Counted from the first letter of the stretch, positions 1-8,922 are shown. The stretch: DNA of 64,000 nucleotides from Microbacterium algeriense (GCF_008868005.1 NZ_WAAO01000001.1:1426001-1490000), one strand, 5' to 3'. A program made the numbers and translations. The notes: generated by a model from the letters alone, not told the origin.

Positions 1-47
1 TCAATCCTATGCGCCCGCGCCGGGAGGGCTCGCGCGCTCCGGTCCCC

Positions 48-53
48 TACGCT
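48..53 (+). promoter_or_regulatory. -10 box of leaderless promoter, DUF4166 gene
   Basis: TACGCT fits TANNNT and is followed by exactly six bases before the ATG at 60. A transcript starting about seven bases behind this box would begin at the start codon. No Shine-Dalgarno sequence is seen. This supports the ATG at 60 over the upstream in-frame ATG at 9. Confidence 0.5.
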
Positions 54-59
54 GACGGC

Positions 60-725
60 ATGACGGACAGCACGGCCCCGATGCGGGGACAGGTCTTCCT
101 CGACGCTCTGGGCGCCGAGGCCGAGCGTCTGCACCCGGAGATCCTCGCGCAGTATCGCGCTCCCGTCGCGGCCGGGCATGCCGAGGGGGTCTTCGCGGTC
201 GCCGGGAGTCGCTTCGGCTGCTTGACGGCTCTCGCGCGTCCGATCGTGGGGCCGGGCCTGCTGGTGCCGACGCGGGGCTCGGACGTTCCGTTCGTGCTCC
301 GCACCACCTCGGGACGGTCGACGTCGGGACGCGCGACGCTCGACTCCACGCGCGAGTTCCTCTTCCCCGGTCACACGGCGAGGATCGTGGACCGACTCAC
401 GGTCAGCGTGCGACCGGGGCTCGTCCGGAACCTCCTCGGAGCGCGCGGGCGCGTCGAGCTGATCGAGGAGTGCGGCGTCACGGACGAGGGGTTCCTGCGG
501 ATGCGCACGGTCCGCGTCGCCCTGCGGCTGTTCGGACGCCGGTTCGCGCTGCGGGGTCTGCTCGGCGTGCGCGTGGACCTCGTGGACGGGTGGGATCCGG
601 AGCACCGCCGACGCACGATCGACATGCGCGCGGTGAACGCGGTGCTCGGCACCGTGCTCGAGTACCGCGGGTGGTACCGGGAATCGGAGCCCGCGACCGC
701 GGAGGGGCGTGAGCCGGGTCAGTAG
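60..725 (+). CDS. DUF4166 domain-containing protein
   Basis: This gene encodes a 221-residue soluble protein of the DUF4166 family. That family has no established biochemical role; relatives occur alone or fused to saccharopine-dehydrogenase-like domains. The sequence shows conserved family elements: an early HPE segment, a central stretch FVLRTTSG, and a C-terminal part ending in the EYRGWY segment. No signal peptide or membrane segment is visible. The start at 60 is preferred because a TACGCT box lies six bases upstream. The 3' end overlaps the convergent exonuclease III gene by 7 bases. The family assignment is by pattern recognition; the function is unknown. Confidence 0.75.
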   Translation: MTDSTAPMRGQVFLDALGAEAERLHPEILAQYRAPVAAGHAEGVFAVAGSRFGCLTALARPIVGPGLLVPTRGSDVPFVLRTTSGRSTSGRATLDSTREFLFPGHTARIVDRLTVSVRPGLVRNLLGARGRVELIEECGVTDEGFLRMRTVRVALRLFGRRFALRGLLGVRVDLVDGWDPEHRRRTIDMRAVNAVLGTVLEYRGWYRESEPATAEGREPGQ

Positions 726-1558
726 CGGTAGTCGACCACGACCGGTGCGTGATCGCTCCACCGCTGGTCGTAGGCCGCGGCACGGGCGACGTGATACGTC
801 TCGACACGCTCGGCGAGAGCGGGCGTCGCGAGGTGGTAGTCGATGCGCCAGCCGGAGTCGTTGTCGAACGCCTTCCCGCGCATGGACCACCACGTGTACG
901 GCCCGTCGACCTCGCCGTGGAAGCGGCGTCCCACGTCCACCCAGCCCAGACCGGGGCCGACCGATCCGTCGACGCCGGTGACCGTGGCCCCCGCCTCGCC
1001 GAGGAAGCGATCGAAATAAGCGCGCTCGCGCGGGAGGAACCCGGCCTTCGTGCGGTTGCCCCGCCAGTTCTTGATGTCGAGCTCGCGGTGTCCCACGTTG
1101 AGGTCGCCGGTGACGAGGGCGAGCGCCCCCTCGGTGTTCAGGCTCGCCAGCCGTGCTTCGAACGCGTCGAGGAACTTCCACTTCTCGTCCTGCTTCGGCG
1201 TGTCGGCCTCGCCGGAGTGCACGTAGGCGCTCACGACGGTGAGCGGACGGTCGCCGATGAGGAAGTCGGCCTCGATCCACCGCCCCTTGGAGTCGAAGTC
1301 CTCCGGGCCGAAGTCGGTGCGGGCGGCGAGTGCGGGCGTGCGGCTCGCGATCGCGACACCCGCTCGGCCCTTCGCCGTGGCCTCGTCGTGGACGAAGGTC
1401 CAGCCGGGGAGCGCTGCCTCGATGTGCTCGTCCTGCCCGCGGACCTCCTGCAGGGTGAGGATGTCGATGTCGGCGGCATCCAGCCAGGAGCTCATCCCGT
1501 TGCGGGCCGCCGCCCTGATCCCGTTGACATTGACCGTGGCGATACGCAGGTGAGGCAT
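719..1558 (-). CDS. xthA: Exodeoxyribonuclease III
   Basis: This is a 279-residue enzyme of the exonuclease III/AP endonuclease family. It cleaves DNA at abasic sites and removes 3' blocking groups in base excision repair. The sequence shows the metal-binding glutamate in LTLQEVR (E38), the TGDLNVGHRELD segment, WRIDYHL, and the C-terminal WSDHAPVVVDY with the catalytic Asp-His pair. Length matches the family (about 260-280). The ATG at 1558 starts the typical N-terminus MPHLRIATVNVNGIRA and sits seven bases behind a TAGGCT box. Longer in-frame extensions upstream do not look like this family. It converges with the DUF4166 gene. Confidence 0.93.
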   Translation of the reverse strand: MPHLRIATVNVNGIRAAARNGMSSWLDAADIDILTLQEVRGQDEHIEAALPGWTFVHDEATAKGRAGVAIASRTPALAARTDFGPEDFDSKGRWIEADFLIGDRPLTVVSAYVHSGEADTPKQDEKWKFLDAFEARLASLNTEGALALVTGDLNVGHRELDIKNWRGNRTKAGFLPRERAYFDRFLGEAGATVTGVDGSVGPGLGWVDVGRRFHGEVDGPYTWWSMRGKAFDNDSGWRIDYHLATPALAERVETYHVARAAAYDQRWSDHAPVVVDYRY

Positions 1559-1565
1559 GCTCACA

Positions 1566-1571
1566 AGCCTA
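1566..1571 (-). promoter_or_regulatory. -10 box of leaderless promoter, xthA
   Basis: On the minus strand TAGGCT lies seven bases upstream of the xthA ATG. The intergenic space to the divergent or upstream gene is only 10 bases, so the box overlaps the end of the neighbouring gene (stop near 1569). Confidence 0.5.
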
Positions 1572-2777
1572 ACGAGCGCCACCGACATCCCGAGCCGAGC
1601 GGTGGTTGAGCTCCGCGAGGAGACGCTCGGCCAGGGGTGCGGGTTCGATCGGCGGGGGAGCGGAGGCCTCGAGATCGGCCAGCTCGTCCTCCGCCGCGCG
1701 CACGGCCCTGGCCGCCGCCCATGCGCGGTACCACGGGGCGCGTTCACGGGCGGCGTGCGCGTCCCGCACCCGGATGCGCGCGGCCGTCACCAGGGCGCGG
1801 TGCTCGGCCACCCGTCGCTCCGCCTCCGTCTGCGCGAGCAGCGGCAGATCCCGGTCCTGTGCGGCGACGGCGATCCACGACGCGGCGACGAGCATCACCA
1901 CGCCGTTGACCCGGAACCACAGCAGCAGTCCGATGAAGATCGCGAACGTCGCCAGCAGCGGGTTGGAGGGCGTGTAGCTGAGCAGGAAGCCGGCACCGTA
2001 CTGCAGAACCGTCATGGCGCCGCCGCCGAGCAGCGCGCCCGGCCAGATCGTGCCCCAGTGCAGCGACGTGCCGGTGAGGAAGCGGACCATCGACGCCAGC
2101 GCCGAGGACATCAGGGCGAACGAGACGAGCACGGTGCCGATCCGGATGCTGACGTTCACGCTGTCGGAACCGGAGTCCCAGCCGAGCTGGGTGAGGATCC
2201 AGCTCAGCACCGTGGCGCTCGCCGACGTGAGGACGGAGCCGACCACGAGGGCGATCCCGAAGATCAGGGCGGCGAGCAGATCACGCGCCTTCAGGAGCAC
2301 GTAGCTGCGCCGGTCGGGGGGAAGGCCGAAGATGTCCCGCACCGCGCGGCGGGAGAACGTCACCCACCCGATGGCGGTCCAGATCACGGTGCCGAGGGCG
2401 ATCAGACCCGTGATGCTGAGCACGCCGGTGGTGTTGGAGGCGATCTCCTGCACCTGTTCCGGGGTGACCACGCCGCCCTCCGGCAGGATCAGGTTGGGGA
2501 TGTAGCTGTTGATGATCGCGATCAGCCCGTTGACGGCATCCTCGCTGCCTCCGAGCCAGAGTCCGGCGATCGCGAACGCGAGGTAGATGGCCGCGAAGAT
2601 GGCGAAGAGCGCCTGGTAGCTCACGCCGGCGGCGAGGAGGAAGCCGTTGTGCTGCAGGAAGTGCCGCCAGACCCGGACGGGGAACAGGCCGAGGGTGCGC
2701 CGGGTGAGGGCGGTGGCGCGCTCGACCGCGGCGTCGAGGCGGCGGGCCTCGCTCGCAGCGCCATCGGGATCGGACAC
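1569..2777 (-). CDS. YihY/virulence factor BrkB family membrane protein
   Basis: This gene encodes a 402-residue integral membrane protein of the YihY/BrkB family. The family was once called ribonuclease BN by mistake; its molecular role is not settled. About six hydrophobic segments lie between residues 45 and 300. The family signature region LLAAGVSYQALFAIF is near residue 50, and a GTIWPGALLGG segment lies later. The last 100 residues are charged and Ala/Arg-rich, probably a cytoplasmic coiled tail. Two GTG codons occur in tandem (2780 and 2777). The second is chosen because it lies six bases behind a TAGGGT box, like other starts here. A strong hairpin lies upstream of it and belongs to sdhB. 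Confidence 0.85.
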   Translation of the reverse strand: MSDPDGAASEARRLDAAVERATALTRRTLGLFPVRVWRHFLQHNGFLLAAGVSYQALFAIFAAIYLAFAIAGLWLGGSEDAVNGLIAIINSYIPNLILPEGGVVTPEQVQEIASNTTGVLSITGLIALGTVIWTAIGWVTFSRRAVRDIFGLPPDRRSYVLLKARDLLAALIFGIALVVGSVLTSASATVLSWILTQLGWDSGSDSVNVSIRIGTVLVSFALMSSALASMVRFLTGTSLHWGTIWPGALLGGGAMTVLQYGAGFLLSYTPSNPLLATFAIFIGLLLWFRVNGVVMLVAASWIAVAAQDRDLPLLAQTEAERRVAEHRALVTAARIRVRDAHAARERAPWYRAWAAARAVRAAEDELADLEASAPPPIEPAPLAERLLAELNHRSARDVGGAR

Positions 2778-2783
2778 CACCCC

Positions 2784-2789
2784 ACCCTA
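2784..2789 (-). promoter_or_regulatory. -10 box of leaderless promoter, brkB-like gene
   Basis: Minus-strand TAGGGT is followed by six bases (GGGGTG) and then GTG at 2777. It decides between the two tandem GTG codons. Confidence 0.45.
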
Positions 2790-2823
2790 TCCAAGGGTCC
2801 GCGGCGCGCGAGAGCAGGCGTTA

Positions 2824-2868
2824 ACGCGAGAACAGGCGGTTCCGCAGGGGAACCGCCTGTTCTCGCGT
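2824..2868 (-). terminator. Terminator hairpin after sdhCDAB
   Basis: A perfect 20-bp inverted repeat (arms 2824-2843 and 2849-2868) with a 5-base loop lies 20 bases behind the sdhB stop codon. There is no clear run of T after it on the minus strand, as is common for actinobacterial terminators. It separates the sdh operon from the brkB-like gene on the same strand. Confidence 0.75.
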
Positions 2869-2887
2869 GATTGCCTGATACGGCGCG

Positions 2888-3655
2888 TCAGGGACGGCCG
2901 CGGAGGACCGCCTGCTTGACCTCGGCGATGGCCTTGGTGACCTCGATGCCGCGGGGGCACGCCTCGGAGCAGTTGAAGGTCGTGCGGCAGCGCCACACGC
3001 CCTCCTTGTCGTTGAGGATGTCCAGACGCACGGCGGCGTTGTCGTCGCGCGAGTCGAAGATGAAGCGGTGCGCGTTGACGATCGCGGCCGGGCCGAAGTA
3101 CTGCCCGTCGGTCCAGAACACCGGGCACGACGAGGTGCACGCGGCGCAGAGGATGCACTTGGTGGTGTCGTCGAAGATCTCGCGGTCGGCGATGGACTGC
3201 GTGCGCTCCTTGCCCTTCTCCGGCACGGAGTTCGCGACGAGGAACGGCTGCACCTCGCGGTAGGACGCGAAGAACGGCTCCATGTCGACGACGAGGTCCT
3301 TCTCCAGCGGCAGGCCCTTGATGGCCTCGACGTAGATCGGCTTCGAGATGTCGAGGTCCTTGATCAGCGTCTTGCAGGCCAGGCGGTTGCGGCCGTTGAT
3401 GCGCATGGCGTCGGAGCCGCAGATGCCGTGGGCGCAGGAGCGGCGGAAGGTCAGCGAGCCGTCGACCTCCCACTTGATCTTGTGCAGGGCGTCGAGCACG
3501 CGGTCGGTGGAGTAGAGCTCCACGTCGTAGTCGACCCAGTGCGGCTCGGCGTCGACCTCGGGGTCGAACCGGCGGATGTTGAAGGTGACGATGAAGGACT
3601 GGATCCCGGTCTCTTCCGTGGTGTCAGCCGGGGCCTCGGCGAGGGCGTTGGACAT
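2888..3655 (-). CDS. sdhB: Succinate dehydrogenase iron-sulfur subunit
   Basis: This is the 255-residue iron-sulfur subunit of respiratory complex II. It passes electrons from the flavin of SdhA to quinone at the membrane. Three cluster sites are visible. The [2Fe-2S] site is C74-x4-C79-x2-D82 with C94; an Asp replaces the third Cys, as is known for E. coli SdhB. The two other sites are CILCAACTSSCP and CSEACPRG for the [4Fe-4S] and [3Fe-4S] clusters. It is the last gene of sdhCDAB and starts 2 bases after the sdhA stop. A GAGAGGAAG ribosome site lies inside the end of sdhA. A hairpin follows the gene. Confidence 0.96.
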   Translation of the reverse strand: MSNALAEAPADTTEETGIQSFIVTFNIRRFDPEVDAEPHWVDYDVELYSTDRVLDALHKIKWEVDGSLTFRRSCAHGICGSDAMRINGRNRLACKTLIKDLDISKPIYVEAIKGLPLEKDLVVDMEPFFASYREVQPFLVANSVPEKGKERTQSIADREIFDDTTKCILCAACTSSCPVFWTDGQYFGPAAIVNAHRFIFDSRDDNAAVRLDILNDKEGVWRCRTTFNCSEACPRGIEVTKAIAEVKQAVLRGRP

Positions 3656-3657
3656 GC

Positions 3658-5484
3658 TCAGTACTTCCTCTCCATCGGCGGGTAGTTGAACTCGCCCTTG
3701 TCGTTCTTGGTGAAGACGACGGGCTTCCAGTCGAGCTTGATGTGGTCGCTCGGGTCGGAGGAGTGCGGGTCGCCCGTGAGGTACGCCATGGTGTGCTTCA
3801 TGTAGTTCTCGTCGTCGCGCTTCGGGAAGTCATCGCGCATGTGGCCGCCGCGGCTCTCCTCGCGGTTCTGCGCGGCGTAGACGACGACCTCGGCGATGTC
3901 GAGCAGGAAGCCCAGCTCGACGGCCTCGAGCAGGTCGGTGTTGAACCGGTGGCCCTTGTCGTCGACGTGCACGTTCTTGTAGCGCTCGCGGAGCTCGGCG
4001 ATCACGCCGAGGACGTGCTGGAGGGACTCGTGCGTGCGGAACACCTGCGCGCCCTTGTCCATCTCGTCCTGCAGCGTCTTGCGCAGCACGGCGATGCGCT
4101 CGGTGCCCTGGTTGTTGCGCAGGCCCTCGAGCATGTCGGAGACGAACGCGGCCGGGTTCTCCGGCAGCGGGACGAACTCCGCCGTCTTGACGTACTCCAC
4201 CGCGTTGCGACCCGACCGCTTGCCGAACACGTTGATGTCGAGCAGCGAGTTCGTGCCGAGGCGGTTGGCGCCGTGCACCGAGACGCAGGCGCACTCACCG
4301 GCGGCGTAGAGACCGGGGACGACGGTGTCGTTGTCCGCGAGCACCTCGCCGTTGTTGTTCGTGGGGATGCCGCCCATGGCGTAGTGCGCGGTCGGCATAA
4401 CCGGGACGGGCTCGACGACCGGGTCGACGCCCAGGTACGTGCGGGCGAACTCGGTGATGTCGGGGAGCTTGGTCTCGAGGACCTCGGCGCCCAGGTGCGT
4501 GCAGTCCAGCAGCACGTAGTCCTTGTGGGGACCGGCACCGCGACCCTCAGCGACCTCCTGGACCATGCAGCGCGCGACGATGTCACGCGGGGCGAGGTCC
4601 TTGATCGTGGGGGCGTAGCGCTCCATGAACCGCTCACCGGAGGCGTTGCGGAGGATCGCGCCCTCACCGCGCGCACCCTCGGTGAGGAGGATGCCGAGGC
4701 CGGCGAGACCGGTCGGGTGGAACTGGAAGAACTCCAGGTCCTCGAGGGGGAGGCCCTTGCGCCACACGATGCCGACGCCGTCGCCCGTGAGCGTGTGCGC
4801 GTTCGAGGTGGTCTTGAAGATCTTGCCGAAGCCGCCGGTCGCGAAGATCACGGCCTTGGACTGGAAGACGTGCAGCTCACCCGTGGCGAGGTCGTAGGCC
4901 ACGACGCCGGCGACCTGGGTCTTGCCTGCCTCGTCCTTCACGGTGAGCAGGTCGAGCACGTAGAACTCGTTGAAGAAGTTGATGCCGAGCTTGACGCAGT
5001 TCTGGAACAGCGTCTGCAGGATCATGTGGCCGGTGCGGTCGGCCGCGTAGCACGCGCGGCGCACCGGGGTCTTGCCGTGCTCGGCCGTGTGCCCGCCGAA
5101 ACGGCGCTGGTCGATCTTGCCCTCGGGGGTGCGGTTGAAGGGGAGACCCATGTTCTCGAGGTCGATGACCGCGTCGATGGCCTCCTTCGCGAGGATCTCG
5201 GCCGCGTCCTGGTCGACGAGGTAGTCGCCGCCCTTGACCGTGTCGAAGGTGTGCCACTCCCAGGAGTCCTCCTCGACGTTGGCGAGCGCCGCCGCCATGC
5301 CGCCCTGCGCTGCACCGGTGTGGGAGCGCGTGGGGTAGAGCTTGGAGATCACGGCGGTCTTCGCCCCGGGACCTGCTTCGATGGCGGCGCGCATGCCGGC
5401 CCCACCGGCTCCCACGATCACGATGTCGAACTGGTGGTAGTGCACGCCGTCACGGACGACGGAATCCTGCGTCTCGGTAGTCAC
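3658..5484 (-). CDS. sdhA: Succinate dehydrogenase flavoprotein subunit
   Basis: This is the 608-residue flavoprotein of complex II, which oxidises succinate to fumarate in the TCA cycle. The Rossmann motif VGAGGAG is at residues 24-30. The FAD-linking histidine lies in SHTGAAQGG (H55). The active-site segments [16 protein letters not shown] and [18 protein letters not shown] are all present. Length and architecture are normal. The start is GTG at 5484, 18 bases after sdhD. The operon order is sdhC-sdhD-sdhA-sdhB. Confidence 0.97.
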   Translation of the reverse strand: MTTETQDSVVRDGVHYHQFDIVIVGAGGAGMRAAIEAGPGAKTAVISKLYPTRSHTGAAQGGMAAALANVEEDSWEWHTFDTVKGGDYLVDQDAAEILAKEAIDAVIDLENMGLPFNRTPEGKIDQRRFGGHTAEHGKTPVRRACYAADRTGHMILQTLFQNCVKLGINFFNEFYVLDLLTVKDEAGKTQVAGVVAYDLATGELHVFQSKAVIFATGGFGKIFKTTSNAHTLTGDGVGIVWRKGLPLEDLEFFQFHPTGLAGLGILLTEGARGEGAILRNASGERFMERYAPTIKDLAPRDIVARCMVQEVAEGRGAGPHKDYVLLDCTHLGAEVLETKLPDITEFARTYLGVDPVVEPVPVMPTAHYAMGGIPTNNNGEVLADNDTVVPGLYAAGECACVSVHGANRLGTNSLLDINVFGKRSGRNAVEYVKTAEFVPLPENPAAFVSDMLEGLRNNQGTERIAVLRKTLQDEMDKGAQVFRTHESLQHVLGVIAELRERYKNVHVDDKGHRFNTDLLEAVELGFLLDIAEVVVYAAQNREESRGGHMRDDFPKRDDENYMKHTMAYLTGDPHSSDPSDHIKLDWKPVVFTKNDKGEFNYPPMERKY

Positions 5485-5502
5485 TTCTTCTTAGCCTTCT
5501 TC

Positions 5503-5952
5503 TCAGTTCCCGACCAGCGCGGCGCATTCGGACCACAGGACGCTGTCCTCGGTCACACCCAGGCACGGGTCGAACGTGAAGACCACGAGCGTGCCGAGGA
5601 TGATGAGCAGGCCGGCGGCCAGCCCGAGCGCCCAGACGAGCGCCTTGCGCGCCGTGCGGTGGGTCACGTAGTCGTTCACGATCGTGCGCATGCCGTTGGC
5701 GCCGTGGATCAGCGCGAGCCACAGCATCAGCACGTCCCACCACTGCCAGAACGGCGTGGCGAACTTGCCGGCGATGAACGCGAAGTCCAGGGCGTGGATG
5801 CCCTCGCCGACCATGAGGTTGACGAAGAGGTGGCCGAAGATCAGCACGACGAGCACGACGCCCGAGACGCGCATGAAGATCCAGCCCCACTTCTCGAGGT
5901 TCACTCCGCGACGGCGGCGGACCGGGGCGACGGCGACGGTCTGAGCAGACAT
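5503..5952 (-). CDS. sdhD: Succinate dehydrogenase membrane anchor subunit
   Basis: This 149-residue membrane protein forms, with SdhC, the quinone-binding membrane anchor of complex II. Three hydrophobic helices are visible at roughly residues 28-48, 70-90 and 105-127. A histidine in LIHGANGMR is a candidate haem or quinone-site residue. The ATG at 5952 overlaps the sdhC stop codon by one base (TGATG), so the two genes are translationally coupled. Longer in-frame extensions run back through sdhC and are not used. Confidence 0.9.
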   Translation of the reverse strand: MSAQTVAVAPVRRRRGVNLEKWGWIFMRVSGVVLVVLIFGHLFVNLMVGEGIHALDFAFIAGKFATPFWQWWDVLMLWLALIHGANGMRTIVNDYVTHRTARKALVWALGLAAGLLIILGTLVVFTFDPCLGVTEDSVLWSECAALVGN

Positions 5953-6386
5953 CAGTGTCCTCCTCCGAATCCGGCGAACGCGAGCATCAGGTGGCGGGGC
6001 ACGAAGCCGGCCATGATGATTCCCCACACCAGGAGGACGCCCCAGAACAGCTGACGCTGGTACTTGGCGCCCTTCGACCAGAAGTCGACGGCGATGATGC
6101 GCAGACCGTTCATGGCGTGGAAGACGATGCCGGCCACGAGCACGACCTCGCCGAGCGCCATGACCGGGTTCTTGTATGTGCCGATCACGGCGTTGTACGC
6201 CTCCGGCGACACCCTGATCAGCGCCGTGTCGAGCACGTGCACCAACAGGAAGAAGAAGATGGCGACTCCGGTGATGCGGTGAAGCACCCACGACCACATG
6301 CCTTCGCGACCCCGATAGAGGGTGCCGCGGGGGGTCTTGGACGTGGTTTCCGAAATCGACGGTGTCAAGCGGGCGCTTGTGGACAC
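5952..6386 (-). CDS. sdhC: Succinate dehydrogenase cytochrome b556 subunit
   Basis: This 144-residue membrane anchor subunit has three hydrophobic segments. It carries the family motif region WSWVLHRITGVAIFFFLLVH, whose histidines are typical haem ligands, and later FHAMNGLR. GTG at 6386 is preferred as start because an AGGGAGGA ribosome site lies six bases upstream. The longer ATG version at 6434 has no such site and adds residues not typical of the family. It is the first gene of the operon and has an untranslated leader of perhaps 60-100 bases, unlike many neighbours. Confidence 0.93.
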   Translation of the reverse strand: MSTSARLTPSISETTSKTPRGTLYRGREGMWSWVLHRITGVAIFFFLLVHVLDTALIRVSPEAYNAVIGTYKNPVMALGEVVLVAGIVFHAMNGLRIIAVDFWSKGAKYQRQLFWGVLLVWGIIMAGFVPRHLMLAFAGFGGGH

Positions 6387-6497
6387 GGTCGTCCTCCCTG
6401 GATCGATGTGAATCGGTCGCATGCGCTCAGGCACGCCCGATCGGTGACCATCCTATTCCTGTCAGATAGCCGGGAGCGACGAAGGGGAGCCTAAGTG

Positions 6498-6511
6498 TCT
6501 CGATATCGAGA
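6498..6511. promoter_or_regulatory. 14-bp palindromic operator between sdhC and manC
   Basis: TCTCGATATCGAGA is a perfect palindrome. On the minus strand it fills the spacer just upstream of a TAGGCT box (6493-6488) that could start the sdh transcript. On the plus strand it covers the -35 position of the manC promoter. The pattern resembles operators of the MarR family (the MhqR type has ATCTCGA half-sites). The regulator is not in this window. Confidence 0.5.
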
Positions 6512-6524
6512 TGTCTCCTCCGGC

Positions 6525-6530
6525 TACCCT
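6525..6530 (+). promoter_or_regulatory. -10 box of leaderless promoter, manC
   Basis: TACCCT is followed by seven bases and ATG at 6538. It supports that ATG over the in-frame ATG at 6511, which would lie upstream of the transcript start. Confidence 0.5.
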
Positions 6531-6537
6531 GGGCAGC

Positions 6538-7653
6538 ATGAGCCAACCCATCCCGGACTTCTACGCCGTGATCCCCGCCGGCGGCATCGGCAGCCGGCTG
6601 TGGCCGCTCTCACGGGCGGATGCGCCGAAGTTCCTGCACGACCTGACCGGCTCGGGGCACTCGCTGCTGCGCGACACCTGGGACCGCCTCGTGCCGCTGG
6701 CCGGCGCCGATCGGATCGCGGTCGTCACCGGACGCGCCCACCGCGCGGCCGTGGAGGCGGAGCTGCCGGGGATCGCCGACCTCAACGTCTTCCTCGAGTC
6801 CGAGCCGCGCGAGTCCGCCGCCGCGATCGGGCTCGCGGCAGCGATTTTGCACCGCCGCGATCCGGACGTGATCATCGGCTCGTTCAGCGCCGATCACGTG
6901 ATCCGCAGCACCCGGGTGTTCGAGTTCGCGGTGCGCGACGCGGTGGAGGTGGCCCGCGAGGGGTACATCTGCACGATCGGCATCACGCCGACCGAGCCCG
7001 CCGTCGGCTTCGGCTACATCAAGATGGGCCCCGAGCTCGTGGTGGACGGCGCCCGCGAGGCCGCGCTCGTCGCGAGCTTCGTCGAGAAGCCCGACCTCGA
7101 GACCGCCAAGGAGTACCTCGCCGACCGTGGCTACCTCTGGAACGCGGGCATGTTCATCGCCAAGGCCGGCGTGCTCCTGGAGGAGATCGCCGCGAACGAG
7201 CCGGAACTGCACGCCGGGCTGCTCGAGCTGGCCGAGGCGTGGGACGACCGCGACCGGCGCGGACCGGCGGTGGATCGGATCTGGCCGCGGCTGAAGAAGA
7301 TCGCCATCGACTACGCGGTCGCCGAGCCCGCCGCCCGGCGGGGGAAGCTCGCGGTCGTGCCCGGCCACTTCGACTGGGACGACGTGGGCGACTTCGCCTC
7401 GCTGACCAAGCTCATCAACAACGGCAGGAAGAACGATCTGGCCGTCCTCGGGCCGCACGCCAGGGTGCTCACCGATGGCGCCAGCGGGATCCTCGTGAGC
7501 CAGACCACGCGCGTCATCAGCCTCGTCGGCGTGCAGGACATCGTCGTCGTCGACACCCCCGACGCGCTCCTGGTCACCACGGTCCAGCATGCGCAGCGGG
7601 TCAAGGGCGTTGTCGAGTCGCTCAAGCTCACCGGACGCGGGGACGTGCTCTGA
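6538..7653 (+). CDS. manC: Mannose-1-phosphate guanylyltransferase
   Basis: This 371-residue enzyme makes GDP-mannose from mannose-1-phosphate and GTP, the donor for cell-envelope mannosylation. The nucleotidyltransferase signature AGGIGSRLWPLSR is near residue 15. A sugar-site segment FVEKPDLETA is near residue 180, followed by WNAGMF and a WDDVGDF motif. Length fits the single-domain (monofunctional) type, without the isomerase domain of bifunctional ManC/AlgA. The ATG at 6538 is chosen from the promoter spacing and the family N-terminus. It is transcribed alone, divergent from sdhC. Confidence 0.9.
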   Translation: MSQPIPDFYAVIPAGGIGSRLWPLSRADAPKFLHDLTGSGHSLLRDTWDRLVPLAGADRIAVVTGRAHRAAVEAELPGIADLNVFLESEPRESAAAIGLAAAILHRRDPDVIIGSFSADHVIRSTRVFEFAVRDAVEVAREGYICTIGITPTEPAVGFGYIKMGPELVVDGAREAALVASFVEKPDLETAKEYLADRGYLWNAGMFIAKAGVLLEEIAANEPELHAGLLELAEAWDDRDRRGPAVDRIWPRLKKIAIDYAVAEPAARRGKLAVVPGHFDWDDVGDFASLTKLINNGRKNDLAVLGPHARVLTDGASGILVSQTTRVISLVGVQDIVVVDTPDALLVTTVQHAQRVKGVVESLKLTGRGDVL

Positions 7654-7809
7654 CGCGCAGGTGAGCGCGCGACGCTGCTCACGTGTGGGCTTGATTTCAG
7701 CTTTGTAACCATTCGTCGGCAGTCCAGGGCGCGACGTGCACAAACGTCGAAACACTAGGTAACTTTGATCGATCCGCGATGGCCGCGGTTTCGTTGAGGG
7801 AGGCATCAG
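7654..7809 (+). promoter_or_regulatory. Leader and promoter region of the nucleoside transport operon
   Basis: These 156 bases are AT-richer than their surroundings and hold TTGATT (about 7690) and TAGGTAACTT (about 7757), which could be promoter parts, though no pair has clean spacing. GAGGGAGG just before the TTG start at 7810 is a strong ribosome site. The exact promoter cannot be fixed by eye. Confidence 0.35.
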
Positions 7810-8922
7810 TTGACCATCTCCACCACCAAGAAGCTGCTCGGCGCGACGGTCGCCGCCGGTGTCGTCTTCGCTCTCGCCGGCTGCGGCCAGGCACCGACGG
7901 ACAAGCCTGCCGGCTCGGGCGAGCCGGTCGACTCCGACTTCCTCCCGTGCCTCGTCTCCGACGCCGGCGGATGGAACGACAAGTCGTTCAACCAGTCCGC
8001 CAAGGAGGGCATGGACAGTGCCGCCGATGAACTGGGCATCAAGCCCCTCGAGTTCGAGTCGGCCAACGACAACGACTACGCGCCCAACCTGGAGACCGCC
8101 GTCTCCGAGGGCTGCTCGCTGATCGTCTCGGTCGGCTTCAAGCTGTCGGCCGCCACGGTCGAGTCCGCGCTCGCGAACCCCGAGATCGACTACGCGATCA
8201 TCGACGACTGGGCCGACAACGACTTCGACGGCAACGTCGACGCTCCGAACATCAAGCCGCTGGTCTTCGACACGGCTCAGGCCGCGTACCTCGGCGGCTA
8301 CGCCGCCGCCGCGTGGTCCGCGCAGAGCGGTGTCAACAAGGTCGGCACCTTCGGCGGCATGCAGATCCCGTCCGTCGCCGTGTTCATGGACGGCTACCAG
8401 CTCGGCGTCGAGAAGTACAACGAGGACAAGTCGGCCTCGGTGCAGGTCTTCGGCTGGGACGAGGCGACCCAGAAGGGCTCCTTCACCGGTGGATTCGACG
8501 CGAACGACACCGCGAAGCAGACCGCGCAGGGCGTGCTCGACCAGGGCGTCGACGTCATCCTCCCGGTCGGCGGTCCCGTCTACCAGAGCGCGGCTGCGGC
8601 GATCGCCGACAGCGGCAAGGACACGCTGATGCTCGGCGTCGACAGCGACCTCGCCGTCGCCGACCCCAGCGTCGCCGACATCACGCTGGTCTCGATCATG
8701 AAGGCGATCGACGTCGCCGTGAAGGATGCGACCGTCGCCGCCGCCAAGGGCGAGTTCGACCCGGAGCCCTACGTGGGCACGCTCGAGAACGAGGGCGTCA
8801 AGCTCTCCGGCTTCGGCGACTTCGAGTCGCAGCTGCCCGAGGGTCTCATGGACGAGCTCAAGACGCTGCAGGAGCAGATCGTCTCGGGTGACATCAAGGT
8901 GGAGTCCCCGAACTCCCCGTAA
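7810..8922 (+). CDS. BMP family lipoprotein, nucleoside-binding ABC component
   Basis: This 370-residue lipoprotein belongs to the Bmp/TmpC/Med family. Those proteins bind nucleosides outside the membrane for an ABC importer. The N-terminus has two lysines, a hydrophobic stretch and a lipobox LAGC with C25 as lipidation site. The mature part begins with a flexible Gly/Pro/Ser linker and contains the family segments GGWNDKSFNQSA and VGFKLSAATV. TTG is the start codon, set by a GAGGGAGG ribosome site. It heads an operon with an ATPase and two permeases. Downstream deaminase and phosphorylase genes support nucleoside as the ligand (inference). Confidence 0.9.
   Translation: MTISTTKKLLGATVAAGVVFALAGCGQAPTDKPAGSGEPVDSDFLPCLVSDAGGWNDKSFNQSAKEGMDSAADELGIKPLEFESANDNDYAPNLETAVSEGCSLIVSVGFKLSAATVESALANPEIDYAIIDDWADNDFDGNVDAPNIKPLVFDTAQAAYLGGYAAAAWSAQSGVNKVGTFGGMQIPSVAVFMDGYQLGVEKYNEDKSASVQVFGWDEATQKGSFTGGFDANDTAKQTAQGVLDQGVDVILPVGGPVYQSAAAAIADSGKDTLMLGVDSDLAVADPSVADITLVSIMKAIDVAVKDATVAAAKGEFDPEPYVGTLENEGVKLSGFGDFESQLPEGLMDELKTLQEQIVSGDIKVESPNSP

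Noticed and set aside
6511..6537. ATG at 6511 as manC start
   Set aside because: It lies inside the palindrome and upstream of the -10 box; the family N-terminus fits ATG 6538.
7662..7684. Weak hairpin GTGAGC...GCTCAC after manC
   Set aside because: Only six base pairs with a ten-base loop, not convincing as a terminator.
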